A stretch of 64,000 nucleotides of DNA from Sterolibacterium sp. (lineage in GTDB: Bacteria > Pseudomonadota > Gammaproteobacteria > Burkholderiales > Rhodocyclaceae). A program made the translations under genes and the position numbers. The DNA lies in NCBI GenBank assembly GCA_019105045.1, contig JAHRWT010000091.1, positions 1 through 64,000 of the forward strand, given 5' to 3'. The notes under the pieces are model-generated. The model searched no databases, was not told the origin of the DNA, and was given only the letters and a program-made list of their open reading frames with translations. This document shows, one piece after another, positions 1 through 9,618 of the stretch. How positions within the stretch are numbered: the first letter of the stretch is position 1; every line of letters begins with the position of its first letter.

Positions 1-234
1 GGCGCAACCTGGACCCACAGTACCATCAATGCGGGCACGCATTTCCGGGGGCTGACCTATGGCCGCCGCTTCATTGCCGTGGGCCCCTTCGGCGCCATCT
101 ATACCAGTCTGGATGGCAGCAACTGGACTCGCCAGGAATCAGGCACCGTCGCCACGCTCAATGCTGTGGCTTACAGCGAAAGCGGCAACATCGCCATTGC
201 TGGCGACAATGGCAGCGTACTGACCGCACAATAA
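1..234 (+). CDS. C-terminal fragment of BNR/Asp-box (Ycf48-like/sialidase-like) repeat protein; 5' end outside window
   Basis: Open frame from base 1 to TAA at 232-234; translation ...FGAIYTSLDGSNWTRQESGTVATLNAVAYSESGNIAIAGDNGSVLTAQ has Asp-box-like repeat character. Confidence 0.6.
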   Translation, partial: GATWTHSTINAGTHFRGLTYGRRFIAVGPFGAIYTSLDGSNWTRQESGTVATLNAVAYSESGNIAIAGDNGSVLTAQ

Positions 235-288
235 CCGCACAGTCGCCGCACAACCAGCCGCAACACGCGCAATCAGCCACATCAAACA

Positions 289-328
289 AAATGGGTTACC
301 GGCCGCAACCGATAACCCATTGTTTTTA
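289..328 (+). terminator. Rho-independent terminator candidate
   Basis: Inverted repeat atgggtta (291-298) / taacccat (313-320) followed by tgtttttatt. Confidence 0.55.
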
Positions 329-329
329 T

Positions 330-405
330 TGGTGCCGGTGAAGAGAGTCGAACTCCCGACCTTCGCATTACGAATGCGCTGCTCTACCAACTGAGCTACA
401 CCGGC
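330..405 (-). tRNA. tRNA-Thr (anticodon CGT), CCA encoded
   Basis: Reverse complement GCCGGTGTAGCTCAGTTGGTAGAGCAGCGCATTCGTAATGCGAAGGTCGGGAGTTCGACTCTCTTCACCGGCACCA folds as a canonical cloverleaf; anticodon loop reads CGT. Confidence 0.95.
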
Positions 406-491
406 CTGCTGCAAAGGATGCGGATTATAACGACTTGCCGCGAGGCCGGCAATCATATCGAAGGCAACGCCGCCCGCACAAAGCAGGGCCG

Positions 492-1118
492 CTATTCAAA
501 CAGGCGATGCTCGACGGCATAGCGGATCAGCTCGACGTTGTTCGTTACCCCCAGTTTTTCCATCAGATTCGTCTTGTGCGTGGTGATGGTCTTGGGACTC
601 AGGTTGAGGCGCTCGGCGATCTGGTTGAGCTGGTAACCGGCAGCGATCAGGCGCAACACTTCCCACTCGCGCGGGCTCAGGCTCTCGTGCGCAGCAGCAG
701 CGGGCGTGACCGCATCAAAGACCAGGGACTCGGCCAGCGCCGGCGGAATGTAGCGTTCCCCGGCGGCAACCCGCGTCACGGCGGTCAGCAACATCTGCGG
801 GCTGACTTCCTTAGTCAAATAGCCCCGCGCGCCGGCTTGCAGGGCACGGCGCACCGTGGCCGGCTCATCGTGCATACTAAGAACCAGAATCGGCAACGCC
901 GGTCGGGCCTGCGCGACTTCTTCGATCAAACGCGTGCCCGTCACACCCGGCATGGTCAGATCAAGCACAGCCAGATCAACGGCGAGTGTTCCGATCTGCG
1001 CCATGGTTTCTGCGGCATTGGTCGCCTCGGCAACCACTTCAAAATCACCGAGCGACTCCAGCATCTGCCGCAGGCCAGCGCGAAACAGGGTGTGATCATC
1101 CGCCAAAAAAATACGCAT
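492..1118 (-). CDS. NarL/LuxR-family two-component response regulator
   Basis: MRIFLADDHTLFRAG... receiver domain plus C-terminal LuxR HTH (LSPREWEVLRLIAAGYQLNQIAERLNLSPKTITTHKTNLMEKLGV); start moved to the MRIF methionine. Confidence 0.9.
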   Translation of the reverse strand: MRIFLADDHTLFRAGLRQMLESLGDFEVVAEATNAAETMAQIGTLAVDLAVLDLTMPGVTGTRLIEEVAQARPALPILVLSMHDEPATVRRALQAGARGYLTKEVSPQMLLTAVTRVAAGERYIPPALAESLVFDAVTPAAAAHESLSPREWEVLRLIAAGYQLNQIAERLNLSPKTITTHKTNLMEKLGVTNNVELIRYAVEHRLFE

Positions 1119-1141
1119 CCTGCACCTCATGCAATCTCGTG

Positions 1142-2410
1142 TCACACGGGATTATCCGGCAACCACACGCTGATCCGCGTACCCGCACCGGGGGCGGCAT
1201 TGATGTCCAGCCGCCCGGCCAGCGCGGCCACCCGCTCGCGCATGCCCAGCAGGCCAAAATGCGCGTCATTCGCCGTATGAGCCTCCAGCTGCGCCAGATC
1301 AAAACCCTGGCCATCATCGGCGATCAGCACGCGCAAACCCGCGCCCTCTGCGTCATGCGCCTGGGTACGGGCCAGCACGATGCGCACGTTGCGAGCGGCC
1401 GCGTGGCGCACGATGTTGGTCAAGGCCTCCTGCAGAATGCGGAATGCCGCAAGCGCCAGCTCGCCTGGCAACTGATCCAAGGCACCATCCTGCGGAAAGA
1501 GCACATCACAGCGCACACCTGTCGGCAGCAACATGCGCTCAACCAGCCACTCAATAGCCGCCGGCAGCCCCAGATTCAAGGCCGGTGGACGCAGATCGGC
1601 GGCAATCGCCTTGATGCTGCGGTAAGCCTCGGCGAGAAGCTCATCAATGGCCTGCGTACTGGCTGCCAACTGCGCCTGGGTGAGTTGCAAAGGCTGGTCT
1701 GCTTGACCTGCTTGGCTTGGTTGAGCTGACGGCGACTGCCGGCCCAGCAACTGCAAGCGCATACGCGCCGTGGTCAGCAATTGCCCCAGTTCATCATGAA
1801 ATTCCCGCGCCAGCCGTTGATACTCACCTTCCATCTGTTGTTCGCGATGCGCCCCCAGCCGCCGCAATTCGGCGCGCGACTGCTCCAGCGCCTGCTGACT
1901 GGCCTTGAGCGGCGTGATGTCCTGCACCACCATGCCCAACCCCAGCGGATTGCGGCCAAACGGCGTGGGAACGGGAAACAAGGAAACCAGCCAGTTGCTG
2001 GCCGTCCTGGCCGACGGCGCCGTCTCATCCGCAGACAGACTGATTTCCAGCTGCTCCAGCGGCTGATTGCTCATCAGCACTTCCGTCATGTGTGGCAACA
2101 GACGACTGGCCAGCCCGGCCGGCAGCGTGCGCAAAACGACGCCATTTGCACTCAAAGTCTCGGCTGTCGGCAGTTGCAGCAAGCCCATCAAGGTCGAGTT
2201 GATGCGCGCCACATTCAGTTCGCGATCGAGAATCGCCATGCCTGCCGGCGCCGCGTTGAAAAAAGCGTCGAACAGCGCCTCGTTGCGCTCGACCTCGCGC
2301 GCCATGCGCTGCCTGCGGCGGTGCGCCCAGATCCAGGCAAACAGCACCAGCAACAAAAACCCCAGCCCCAGGGCCACCACCGTGATGAAATATTCCCGAC
2401 TGTCAATCAT
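1142..2410 (-). CDS. PAS-containing sensor histidine kinase (HisKA_3/NarX-DegS type)
   Basis: N-terminal TM, PAS region, EFHDELGQLLTTARMRLQLL dimerisation motif, C-terminal HATPase (LIADDGQGFD, GLLGMRERVAALAGRLDI); overlaps the regulator gene. Confidence 0.88.
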   Translation of the reverse strand: MIDSREYFITVVALGLGFLLLVLFAWIWAHRRRQRMAREVERNEALFDAFFNAAPAGMAILDRELNVARINSTLMGLLQLPTAETLSANGVVLRTLPAGLASRLLPHMTEVLMSNQPLEQLEISLSADETAPSARTASNWLVSLFPVPTPFGRNPLGLGMVVQDITPLKASQQALEQSRAELRRLGAHREQQMEGEYQRLAREFHDELGQLLTTARMRLQLLGRQSPSAQPSQAGQADQPLQLTQAQLAASTQAIDELLAEAYRSIKAIAADLRPPALNLGLPAAIEWLVERMLLPTGVRCDVLFPQDGALDQLPGELALAAFRILQEALTNIVRHAAARNVRIVLARTQAHDAEGAGLRVLIADDGQGFDLAQLEAHTANDAHFGLLGMRERVAALAGRLDINAAPGAGTRISVWLPDNPV

Positions 2411-2555
2411 GCAAAGTCCTGAATACCCTTCCCGCATCGATGCGGTATAAATTCACGGTCATGAGTAGCGACTGAGGTTTACCTGATGCAAAATCCGCCA
2501 ACACTGATTGTTTTCATCCTGCGATCCACTAGCATGAGCATCAAGGATCACCGCA

Positions 2556-2590
2556 TCAATCGTCAATCGTCAATCATCAATCGTCAATCA
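2556..2590. repeat. Tandem heptamer (tcaatcg/tcaatca) x5
   Basis: tcaatcg tcaatcg tcaatca tcaatcg tcaatca read directly. Confidence 0.9.
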
Positions 2591-2629
2591 ACCACCGATC
2601 CCGCCCTCACATTCCCGGCCAACAAGACC

Positions 2630-3154
2630 ATGACATCCAAGCACCCGCCTTCACTCCCCAGCACAGCGCAGCGCGGATTCTCGCTGATCGAGCTGATGGT
2701 GGCCATCGTCATCCTGGCCATCCTGGCCAGCATTGCCGTGCCCTCGATGCAAAGCATGATAGTGCAGAACCGGCTGGCCGCGCGCACCAACGAACTGATC
2801 GGCGCCCTGCAACTGGCGCGCACCGAAGCCATCAAACGCAACCAGTCGGTGCGGCTGTGCCGGGTAGCCAGCGCCACAGCGACAAGCTGCTCGGCAGGCA
2901 ACTGGCAGCACTGGGTCGTCCTCAATGCCGCCGGCAACCCGCTGCAGCGCGGCATGATCGATGGCAGCCTGACACTCAGCAGCAGTTTTGAGAACAACAC
3001 CATCACTTTCCTGCCTTCCGGCCTCAACAACATCACCGACAACAAGAACACCCTGACGCTCTGCTCCAGCATGGGCAGCGGCAACATCGCCCGCCGCATT
3101 GAAATCGGCCTTTCCGGCAGAACCACCATCACCAAACTGACGGCCTGTCCATAA
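2630..3154 (+). CDS. fimT: Type IV pilus minor pilin, GspH/FimT family
   Basis: Prepilin motif QRG|FSLIELMVAIVILAILASIAVPS; GspH-like body; first gene of the minor pilin cluster. Confidence 0.88.
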   Translation: MTSKHPPSLPSTAQRGFSLIELMVAIVILAILASIAVPSMQSMIVQNRLAARTNELIGALQLARTEAIKRNQSVRLCRVASATATSCSAGNWQHWVVLNAAGNPLQRGMIDGSLTLSSSFENNTITFLPSGLNNITDNKNTLTLCSSMGSGNIARRIEIGLSGRTTITKLTACP

Positions 3155-3603
3155 TGAAAACCCCCACCTCCCTGCGCAATCAACGCGGCGTCAGCCTGCT
3201 CGAAGTACTGATCGCCATGCTGATCCTCGCTTTCGGCCTGCTCGGCCTGATCGCCCTGCAAATGGCCACCCTGCGCAACAACCAGAGCGCATTCGACCGC
3301 AGCCGGGCCGTCATGGCTGCCTACAGCGTGGCCGATATCAAGCGTGCCGAATATCTCGCCACGGGCGCACTCAGCAGCCCCAACAGTTTTCCCGAAGACC
3401 TCCAGAACAACCTCAAGGAACACCTGGGCGAAAGCGCCGAAGGTGAGATCGAATGCGAAGAAACCACACTGACTCCAGCCATGGGCGACGGCATCTCACG
3501 CTATACCTGCACCATAACCATCACCTGGGATGACTCACTCGGCCTGCAGGACAAGGGCAACGAAGACAACGCTGGCCGCTTGACCACACAGGTGCAGCTA
3601 TGA
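3154..3603 (+). CDS. pilV: Type IV pilus modification/minor pilin PilV
   Basis: QRG|VSLLEVLIAMLILAFGLLGLIALQ prepilin motif; position between fimT and pilW. Confidence 0.88.
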   Translation: MKTPTSLRNQRGVSLLEVLIAMLILAFGLLGLIALQMATLRNNQSAFDRSRAVMAAYSVADIKRAEYLATGALSSPNSFPEDLQNNLKEHLGESAEGEIECEETTLTPAMGDGISRYTCTITITWDDSLGLQDKGNEDNAGRLTTQVQL

Positions 3604-4664
3604 ACACATCCATCACCGCCGTCGCACCATCCAGCCGGTCGCGCATGGCTGCGCAGCCTCATCCTGCACACATGCAGGGATTTTCTCTGGTTGAAGTCAT
3701 GGTGGCGCTGACCATCGGCCTGATCCTGACACTGGGCATGGTCGGCCTGATGGGCGGCAACGCGCAGAACCTGCGCCTGACCGAAAGCCTTTCCGAATCC
3801 CAGGAAAACGCCCGCATGGCTTTTGAGCTGATTGCCCGCGATGTACGCCAGGCGCGCGACACCAGTTGCGGCCCGCTGGACAGCAGCAGCGTGAGAAAAC
3901 TTGATCCTGCCGACGCCAATCCGGACTGGTGGGAAGAATGGTGGCCGCTGCGCGGTTTTGCCGGCGATGAGGACAGTAACGCCGCTGACTTCGGTACCGC
4001 CAGGGGCGAGCGGGTTGACGGCACCGAGGCCCTGCAACTCCAGGAAACCGAAGCAATTGCCCTGATCAGCAAATTCAACTCGGCCACCAGTGTGCTGCTG
4101 ACCAGCAACAGCCCCAGCTTCACGGCCAATGAAGCCGTCATCGTCTGCGATCTGGACAACGCCAGCCTGCACACCATCGCTGCCGTCGCCGGCAGCACAC
4201 TCACCCTTGCACCGGCGGTCTCCATCACCGATCCGGACAACCCGCAATTCCAGGTTGCCCGCTACCTGGCCACCACCTGGTACATCGGCAGCAATGGCCG
4301 TGCCGACGAAGGTGGCCGCTCGCTCTATCGCGCCCGGCTGGCACCGGACGGCACAATCGTGCGCGAAGAAATCCTTCCCGGCATCGTGGACATGCAGGTT
4401 CGCTACCACAACCGGAGCGACGCCATCGATAACTTCATGGACGTCGATGACGCCCGCCTGAACGATCCGGGCAACCTCACCAGAACCAAAAACAACTGGG
4501 ACCAGATCAATGCCATCGAACTGACCCTGGTGAGCGAAAGCACACAAAAGAACGTGGCCACCAGCGACGCTGCCGCCAACAACGACAAAGGTCTGGTCAG
4601 CCAGCAAGACCGTCGCCTGCGGCGCACGCTCACCCATATCATTGCCCTGAGAAACACCCACTGA
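3600..4664 (+). CDS. pilW: Type IV pilus assembly protein PilW
   Basis: MQG|FSLVEVMVALTIGLILTLGMVGL prepilin motif; PilW-like length and position. Confidence 0.88.
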   Translation: MNTSITAVAPSSRSRMAAQPHPAHMQGFSLVEVMVALTIGLILTLGMVGLMGGNAQNLRLTESLSESQENARMAFELIARDVRQARDTSCGPLDSSSVRKLDPADANPDWWEEWWPLRGFAGDEDSNAADFGTARGERVDGTEALQLQETEAIALISKFNSATSVLLTSNSPSFTANEAVIVCDLDNASLHTIAAVAGSTLTLAPAVSITDPDNPQFQVARYLATTWYIGSNGRADEGGRSLYRARLAPDGTIVREEILPGIVDMQVRYHNRSDAIDNFMDVDDARLNDPGNLTRTKNNWDQINAIELTLVSESTQKNVATSDAAANNDKGLVSQQDRRLRRTLTHIIALRNTH

Positions 4665-4665
4665 C

Positions 4666-5271
4666 ATGAAAACCACGAGCCTTCCCATTGCCATCGACGC
4701 AACCCGACAGCGCGGCGTCGCCCTGATCATGGCGCTCATCATGCTGATCGTGGTCACCCTGGTTGCGCTGTCGGGCATGCGCAACACCTCACTACAGGAA
4801 AAACTCGCCGGCAACCTCTACGACCGCGCCATTGCCCTGCAAACCGCCGACGCCGCCCTGGCCGCCGCAGAAACCTGGATACTCGAAAACGAACGCAGCA
4901 CCCTGCTCAGCAGCGGCAAGATCGAGGACTGCACCCTTTCTTCGGCCAATTGCCTGACCATCCCGGCCAATACCTTCCAGGCCAACGGCAATGGCTGGAC
5001 CAGCGTAACACTGGAGAACTTCAATGATGGCGTCAAAGCCGACTCCAGCCCCCAGTACTACATCCAGTTTCTCGGCCTGAAAAACAGTGAAGCCAACACC
5101 AGCACCAAGAGCAGCAGCCTGAGCCTGCAGTACGGCGCCACAGGCGGTGGCAGCGACATCGGCAACAACCCGCAGAACGCCACCTATCGGGTCATTGCCC
5201 GCAGCAGCCAACCCACCACCAACAACGACCGCGCCGTTGCCGTGGTCAGCAGTCTGGTCAAAGGCAGTTGA
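4666..5271 (+). CDS. pilX: Type IV pilus assembly protein PilX
   Basis: QRGVALIMALIMLIVVTLVALSGMRNTSLQEKLAGN typical PilX N terminus; position before pilY1. Confidence 0.88.
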   Translation: MKTTSLPIAIDATRQRGVALIMALIMLIVVTLVALSGMRNTSLQEKLAGNLYDRAIALQTADAALAAAETWILENERSTLLSSGKIEDCTLSSANCLTIPANTFQANGNGWTSVTLENFNDGVKADSSPQYYIQFLGLKNSEANTSTKSSSLSLQYGATGGGSDIGNNPQNATYRVIARSSQPTTNNDRAVAVVSSLVKGS

Positions 5272-5314
5272 TTGCCATCCGTCCTCACCCACTCATGCTT
5301 GACAGGTGACCGCC

Positions 5315-8300
5315 ATGAAAAACCTCTTTCACCGTACTCGCTCCCAGCACCTGCTTTTTGCCGGTCTGCTGGCCCTGTTGACCGGCACCCCGGCAGGCGC
5401 CGGTGTCGAACTCGCCCAGCAACCGCTGACGGTCGCCACGGCGGTCGAGCCCAACATCATGTTCATCCTCGACGACTCGGGCTCCATGGGCTGGGAACAC
5501 ATGCCCGGCACCACTGCCTACTGGTACAACGCTCCCGTAGGCGGTCTGCCGCAAACCGTGAGCGTGAACGACATCCGCCTGCGCGCCTCCAACATCAATA
5601 CCATGTGGTACAACCCGCTCATCAGCTACGATCCCTGGCTCAAGCACGACGGCAGCTCCTACGGCAACGTTGATTACAACAGCGCGATGAGTGTAGATCC
5701 CTCTGGCAGTGCAGCCAGTGGCAGCATCAACTTCAAAACCAAGTTCACCAGTTGGCCTTCGATAGCAACGGGATCTGGCACCTCCGGGATCGACAATACA
5801 GAAGCTATTGCATCAAGTACCAGCGACACCTCAAGTGGCAGAACAACGGGTTTGGTCAGAAGCAATTATCAATGGCGCTACAGCGGTTTCTATTACCTCA
5901 CCGGCGCCAGCGCAAGCAACGTTCAACACTACACGCGTTATGACTTCATCTACGGTTGTTCTACGGGTACTACCTGCAACGCCAGCCAGAAACAATGGCG
6001 TGCCCGCCAGTTCAAGATCACCAGTAACAACGGCGTGAATGGCACGGCAACCGAAATCACCCAGTTTGACTGGACAGGTTACGGCGGCGTCAAACGCAGC
6101 GTCGAAGAGGAACTGCAGAACTACGCCAACTGGTTTGTCTACTATCGCTTGCGCATCAACATGGCCAAGGCAGCCGCCAGCCGCGCTTTTGCCAAGCTGG
6201 GCAGTGGCTTTCGTGTGGGCTTTGATACCCTGCAATACAACAGCCAATCAAAAACCCCCATTTTCTCCATTCCGGTCGATACCAATGACGGACGTTTTGC
6301 CGGTAACAACAAGAAAACCTGGTTTGACAAGTTGCTTGCCGCCAACGCCTATAACGGTACCTCGCTGCGCGAAGCCTTGAGTCGCTCTGGTGAATATTAT
6401 TCGGACACGGTCACCAACCTGACCGGCAAGAATGGCCCCTATGGCCCGGAGACCGGCGCCAATCAGCTCTCCTGTCGGTCCAACTTCGCCATTCTGACCA
6501 CAGACGGCTATTGGAACGGCAATGCCGCCTTGAGCAGTGACACAAGACAAGACAATGACAGCATGGCAGGCGTCAAAATTACCGGACCCAATGGCAAGGA
6601 ATATCAATACCTGCCTACCCCGCCCTATGCGGACAATCAGACCACCACCGCCACCACCACTCGCAGCTATAGGAGTGGCGATGTCGCTGGCACGGTAATA
6701 AATGGGAATGTCACAACCATAACCACAATAACAGGCTCTAGTTTTAATAGAAAAACCACTATAGAAACAATTACAACAGGCGTGGGCATTTCAAATACAT
6801 TGGCCGATGTCGCCATGTATTACTGGAAAACCGACCTGATGCCAAGCAGCAACATGAAGAACGACGTCCCCACCACGGCGAAGAATCCGGCCTTCTGGCA
6901 GCACATGCGCACCTATGGTATTTCCATCGGTGAAAAAGGCACGTTGGATCCAAAAACCGACTTGCCCGCGCTGACCAACGGCAGCAAATCCTGGCCAGAG
7001 CCTGGCGATAACAAACAGGAAAACATCGACGACCTCTGGCACGCTGCTGTCAACTCGCGCGGCGACTTCATCGTCGCTGCCGATCCGGAAGAGTTCACCC
7101 GGGCGCTGACCAACACCCTGAACGAGATCGGCAATGAAACCAAACATGCGGCCAGCGGTGGCGCCAGCTCGGCCAAGCTGGAAGCGGGCAGCCGGGTGTA
7201 TTTCAGCCAATACACTTCCGGCTCGTGGAATGGCCGGGTGTATTCACAGGAACTGGATGAAACGACTGGCCTGCCCAAAACCAATGGCAGTAACTGGGAT
7301 TCGGAAACCATGCTGCCCGCGTGGGGCCAGCGCAAGATGCTGGTCAATGCGGGCGGTACGCTGAAGTCATTTGAATTCGACAATCTGACGGCAACCCAGA
7401 AAGCCTTCCTGACCTCGGCCGACATGGTCAATTACCTGCGCGGCGATACCAGCAAGGAAAAGCCGGCAGGCCCCTTCCGCGAGCGCGACGGCCTGCTGCC
7501 GGCCTTCATCAACGCACAACTGGTCTATGTCGGCCCACCAACACATGCCGACTACTACACCATGCAAAGCTTTGCCGGTGCCAGCGCTTATGCGGGCTAT
7601 GCCAGCGGCAGCGCAAAAACCCGCACGCCGGTGCTGTATCTCTCTGGCAGCGATGGCATGTTGCACGGCTTCAATGGCCAGACCGGCGTGGAAACCCTGG
7701 CTTTTCTGCCCAGTTCTTCCATCAACACCAAGCTGAAAAACTATACCGACCCGAAATATGGCGTCAATGATGTCAGCGATCCCGATTGGGAAAACTTCCG
7801 TCATCACTACATTCTGGATGGCGAACTGACAGTCGCCGATGCCTATGTCGGCAGCAGCTGGAAAACCATTCTGGTCGGTACCCAGGGCCGTGGCGGGACG
7901 GGCGTATTCGCGCTGGATGTCACCAAACCGGACGACATCAAACTGCTTTGGGAAAAATCAGCCACGGACAACGCTGCGCTGGGCAACAGCCTGAGCAAGC
8001 CGATCATTGCCCAGGTGGCGAACGGCGACTGGCGCGTGCTGTTCAGCAACGGGCCCAACAGCAGCAATGACCGCGCGCAGCTGATCATGATTTCGCTGGG
8101 CAACGGCACCATCACTGCGGTGAATACCCATGCCGGAAACAACAATGGCCTGTCCGGCGTGAATGTCATCGACAGCGATGGCGACGGTTTTTTCGATACC
8201 GCCTATGCGGGTGACCTCAAAGGCAACGTCTGGCGCTTCACCGATTTGGGCGGCAACCCCAGCGCCAGCAAACTGTTCACCACGGCCAACAACCGTCCGA

Positions 8301-8962
8301 TCACCAGTACGCCGCTGGTGGTCCGCAACGAAAAGAACCGGCAAAGCTGGGTATTTGTTGGTACCGGCCAGTTTCTCAACGAAGCCGACATGAGCAATAC
8401 AGACCAGCAAACCTGGTACGGGCTGATTGATGACGGCACGGAAATCGACTCGCGCGCCAGGCTGAAGGAAAGAAAAATCCTGACCACCGGCAGCGTCAGC
8501 GGCACGCCGGTCAGAACCTTGGAATCCGGCACTGCCGCCGAAATCATCAGCGCGGGCCTGCGTGGCTGGTATATCGACTTCAACTACTCGGGAGAACGAA
8601 TGATTTCTCCCAACACACTGCTCTCGGGCGCCTTGTTTGGCATCACCTACATCCCGGACGGCACCAACCGCTGCCAGCCGGACGGCAAGAGTTCGGTCTG
8701 GGCGATCAACCCTTTCTCCGGCGCCCGCCTGAGCCAGGGGATTTTTGACCTTACCGGCGATCGCAAGGTAGACGCCAACGACAAACTGGGCGGCATCTTC
8801 CCTTCCTCCCTGGGTGGTCTGGAAGCCATCATGAGCGGTCAGCCACCGATCATCCGCAAGGACAACACCGCCACCATGCACCTGCCCGGCAAAACCGTCT
8901 TTCTGCAACTGCCCACCGGCCAGGTCGGCCGCCAGGCCTGGCGTGAAATCATCGCCAGATAA
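5315..8962 (+). CDS. pilY1: Type IV pilus tip adhesin/biogenesis protein PilY1/PilC
   Basis: About 1215 aa; N-terminal VWA-like EPNIMFILDDSGSMGW; C-terminal beta-propeller region with Ca-binding-like NVIDSDGDGFFDTAYAGDLKGNVWRF; inside pil cluster. Confidence 0.92.
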   Translation: MKNLFHRTRSQHLLFAGLLALLTGTPAGAGVELAQQPLTVATAVEPNIMFILDDSGSMGWEHMPGTTAYWYNAPVGGLPQTVSVNDIRLRASNINTMWYNPLISYDPWLKHDGSSYGNVDYNSAMSVDPSGSAASGSINFKTKFTSWPSIATGSGTSGIDNTEAIASSTSDTSSGRTTGLVRSNYQWRYSGFYYLTGASASNVQHYTRYDFIYGCSTGTTCNASQKQWRARQFKITSNNGVNGTATEITQFDWTGYGGVKRSVEEELQNYANWFVYYRLRINMAKAAASRAFAKLGSGFRVGFDTLQYNSQSKTPIFSIPVDTNDGRFAGNNKKTWFDKLLAANAYNGTSLREALSRSGEYYSDTVTNLTGKNGPYGPETGANQLSCRSNFAILTTDGYWNGNAALSSDTRQDNDSMAGVKITGPNGKEYQYLPTPPYADNQTTTATTTRSYRSGDVAGTVINGNVTTITTITGSSFNRKTTIETITTGVGISNTLADVAMYYWKTDLMPSSNMKNDVPTTAKNPAFWQHMRTYGISIGEKGTLDPKTDLPALTNGSKSWPEPGDNKQENIDDLWHAAVNSRGDFIVAADPEEFTRALTNTLNEIGNETKHAASGGASSAKLEAGSRVYFSQYTSGSWNGRVYSQELDETTGLPKTNGSNWDSETMLPAWGQRKMLVNAGGTLKSFEFDNLTATQKAFLTSADMVNYLRGDTSKEKPAGPFRERDGLLPAFINAQLVYVGPPTHADYYTMQSFAGASAYAGYASGSAKTRTPVLYLSGSDGMLHGFNGQTGVETLAFLPSSSINTKLKNYTDPKYGVNDVSDPDWENFRHHYILDGELTVADAYVGSSWKTILVGTQGRGGTGVFALDVTKPDDIKLLWEKSATDNAALGNSLSKPIIAQVANGDWRVLFSNGPNSSNDRAQLIMISLGNGTITAVNTHAGNNNGLSGVNVIDSDGDGFFDTAYAGDLKGNVWRFTDLGGNPSASKLFTTANNRPITSTPLVVRNEKNRQSWVFVGTGQFLNEADMSNTDQQTWYGLIDDGTEIDSRARLKERKILTTGSVSGTPVRTLESGTAAEIISAGLRGWYIDFNYSGERMISPNTLLSGALFGITYIPDGTNRCQPDGKSSVWAINPFSGARLSQGIFDLTGDRKVDANDKLGGIFPSSLGGLEAIMSGQPPIIRKDNTATMHLPGKTVFLQLPTGQVGRQAWREIIAR

Positions 8963-8983
8963 CTTTCAGACAGGATCACACTC

Positions 8984-9481
8984 ATGAATACCGCACTTTG
9001 CAATCTGCCCGCCGCCACACCCATGACACCGTGGAGGCCCGCCGGCGCGGGGATGGCGGATGCCGGCAAGCAGCGACCGCATCAGACAAAATCGGGGGGT
9101 TTTACCCTGATCGAACTGATGATCGTCGTCGCCGTCATCGGTATCCTCGCCAGTATCGCCCTGCCTTCCTATCAGGAGTACGTTCGCCGCAGCGCGCGCA
9201 CGCAGGCGCAATCCTGCATGACGCAAATCGCTCACGCCCTGGAGCGCCGCCGCGCCACCAATCTCAGCTATGCAGGCAATGCCCCGAATCTGGGCTGCAC
9301 CACGGAATCAAACCTCGACAAGCGCTATACCTTCAACACCGACGTGGCTGACACCACCTACACCATCACCGCCACCCCGAAAGCGATCCAGACAAAAGAA
9401 AAATGCGGCACCCTGACGATCAATCAGATCGGCGAGAAAACCGCGAAAAAAGGCGGTAGCGCCGTCACTGGCTGCTGGTAA
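8984..9481 (+). CDS. pilE: Type IV pilin PilE-like (minor) protein
   Basis: [33 protein letters not shown]; paired cysteines in the C-terminal part; follows pilY1. Confidence 0.88.
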   Translation: MNTALCNLPAATPMTPWRPAGAGMADAGKQRPHQTKSGGFTLIELMIVVAVIGILASIALPSYQEYVRRSARTQAQSCMTQIAHALERRRATNLSYAGNAPNLGCTTESNLDKRYTFNTDVADTTYTITATPKAIQTKEKCGTLTINQIGEKTAKKGGSAVTGCW

Positions 9482-9486
9482 GCATT

Positions 9487-9509
9487 CCGGGGCAGCTTTC
9501 CTGCCCCGG
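9487..9509. terminator. Strong hairpin between convergent pilE and htpG
   Basis: ccggggcag-ctttc-ctgccccgg perfect 9-bp stem; no clear U-tract. Confidence 0.5.
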
Positions 9510-9618
9510 GCCAGCCGGCAGACACAGCGCAGGATCCCGCTCAGCGCGGCGAGCAGCGCAAGGCCACGCAACGTAACGCTATCCGCGCGCCTTGCCATAA
9601 CTTGCCATGAGGATTGTG

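Noticed and set aside
435-1280. 281-aa plus-strand ORF overlapping the response regulator
   Set aside because: Antisense to a confident receiver/LuxR protein; no coherent domain content.
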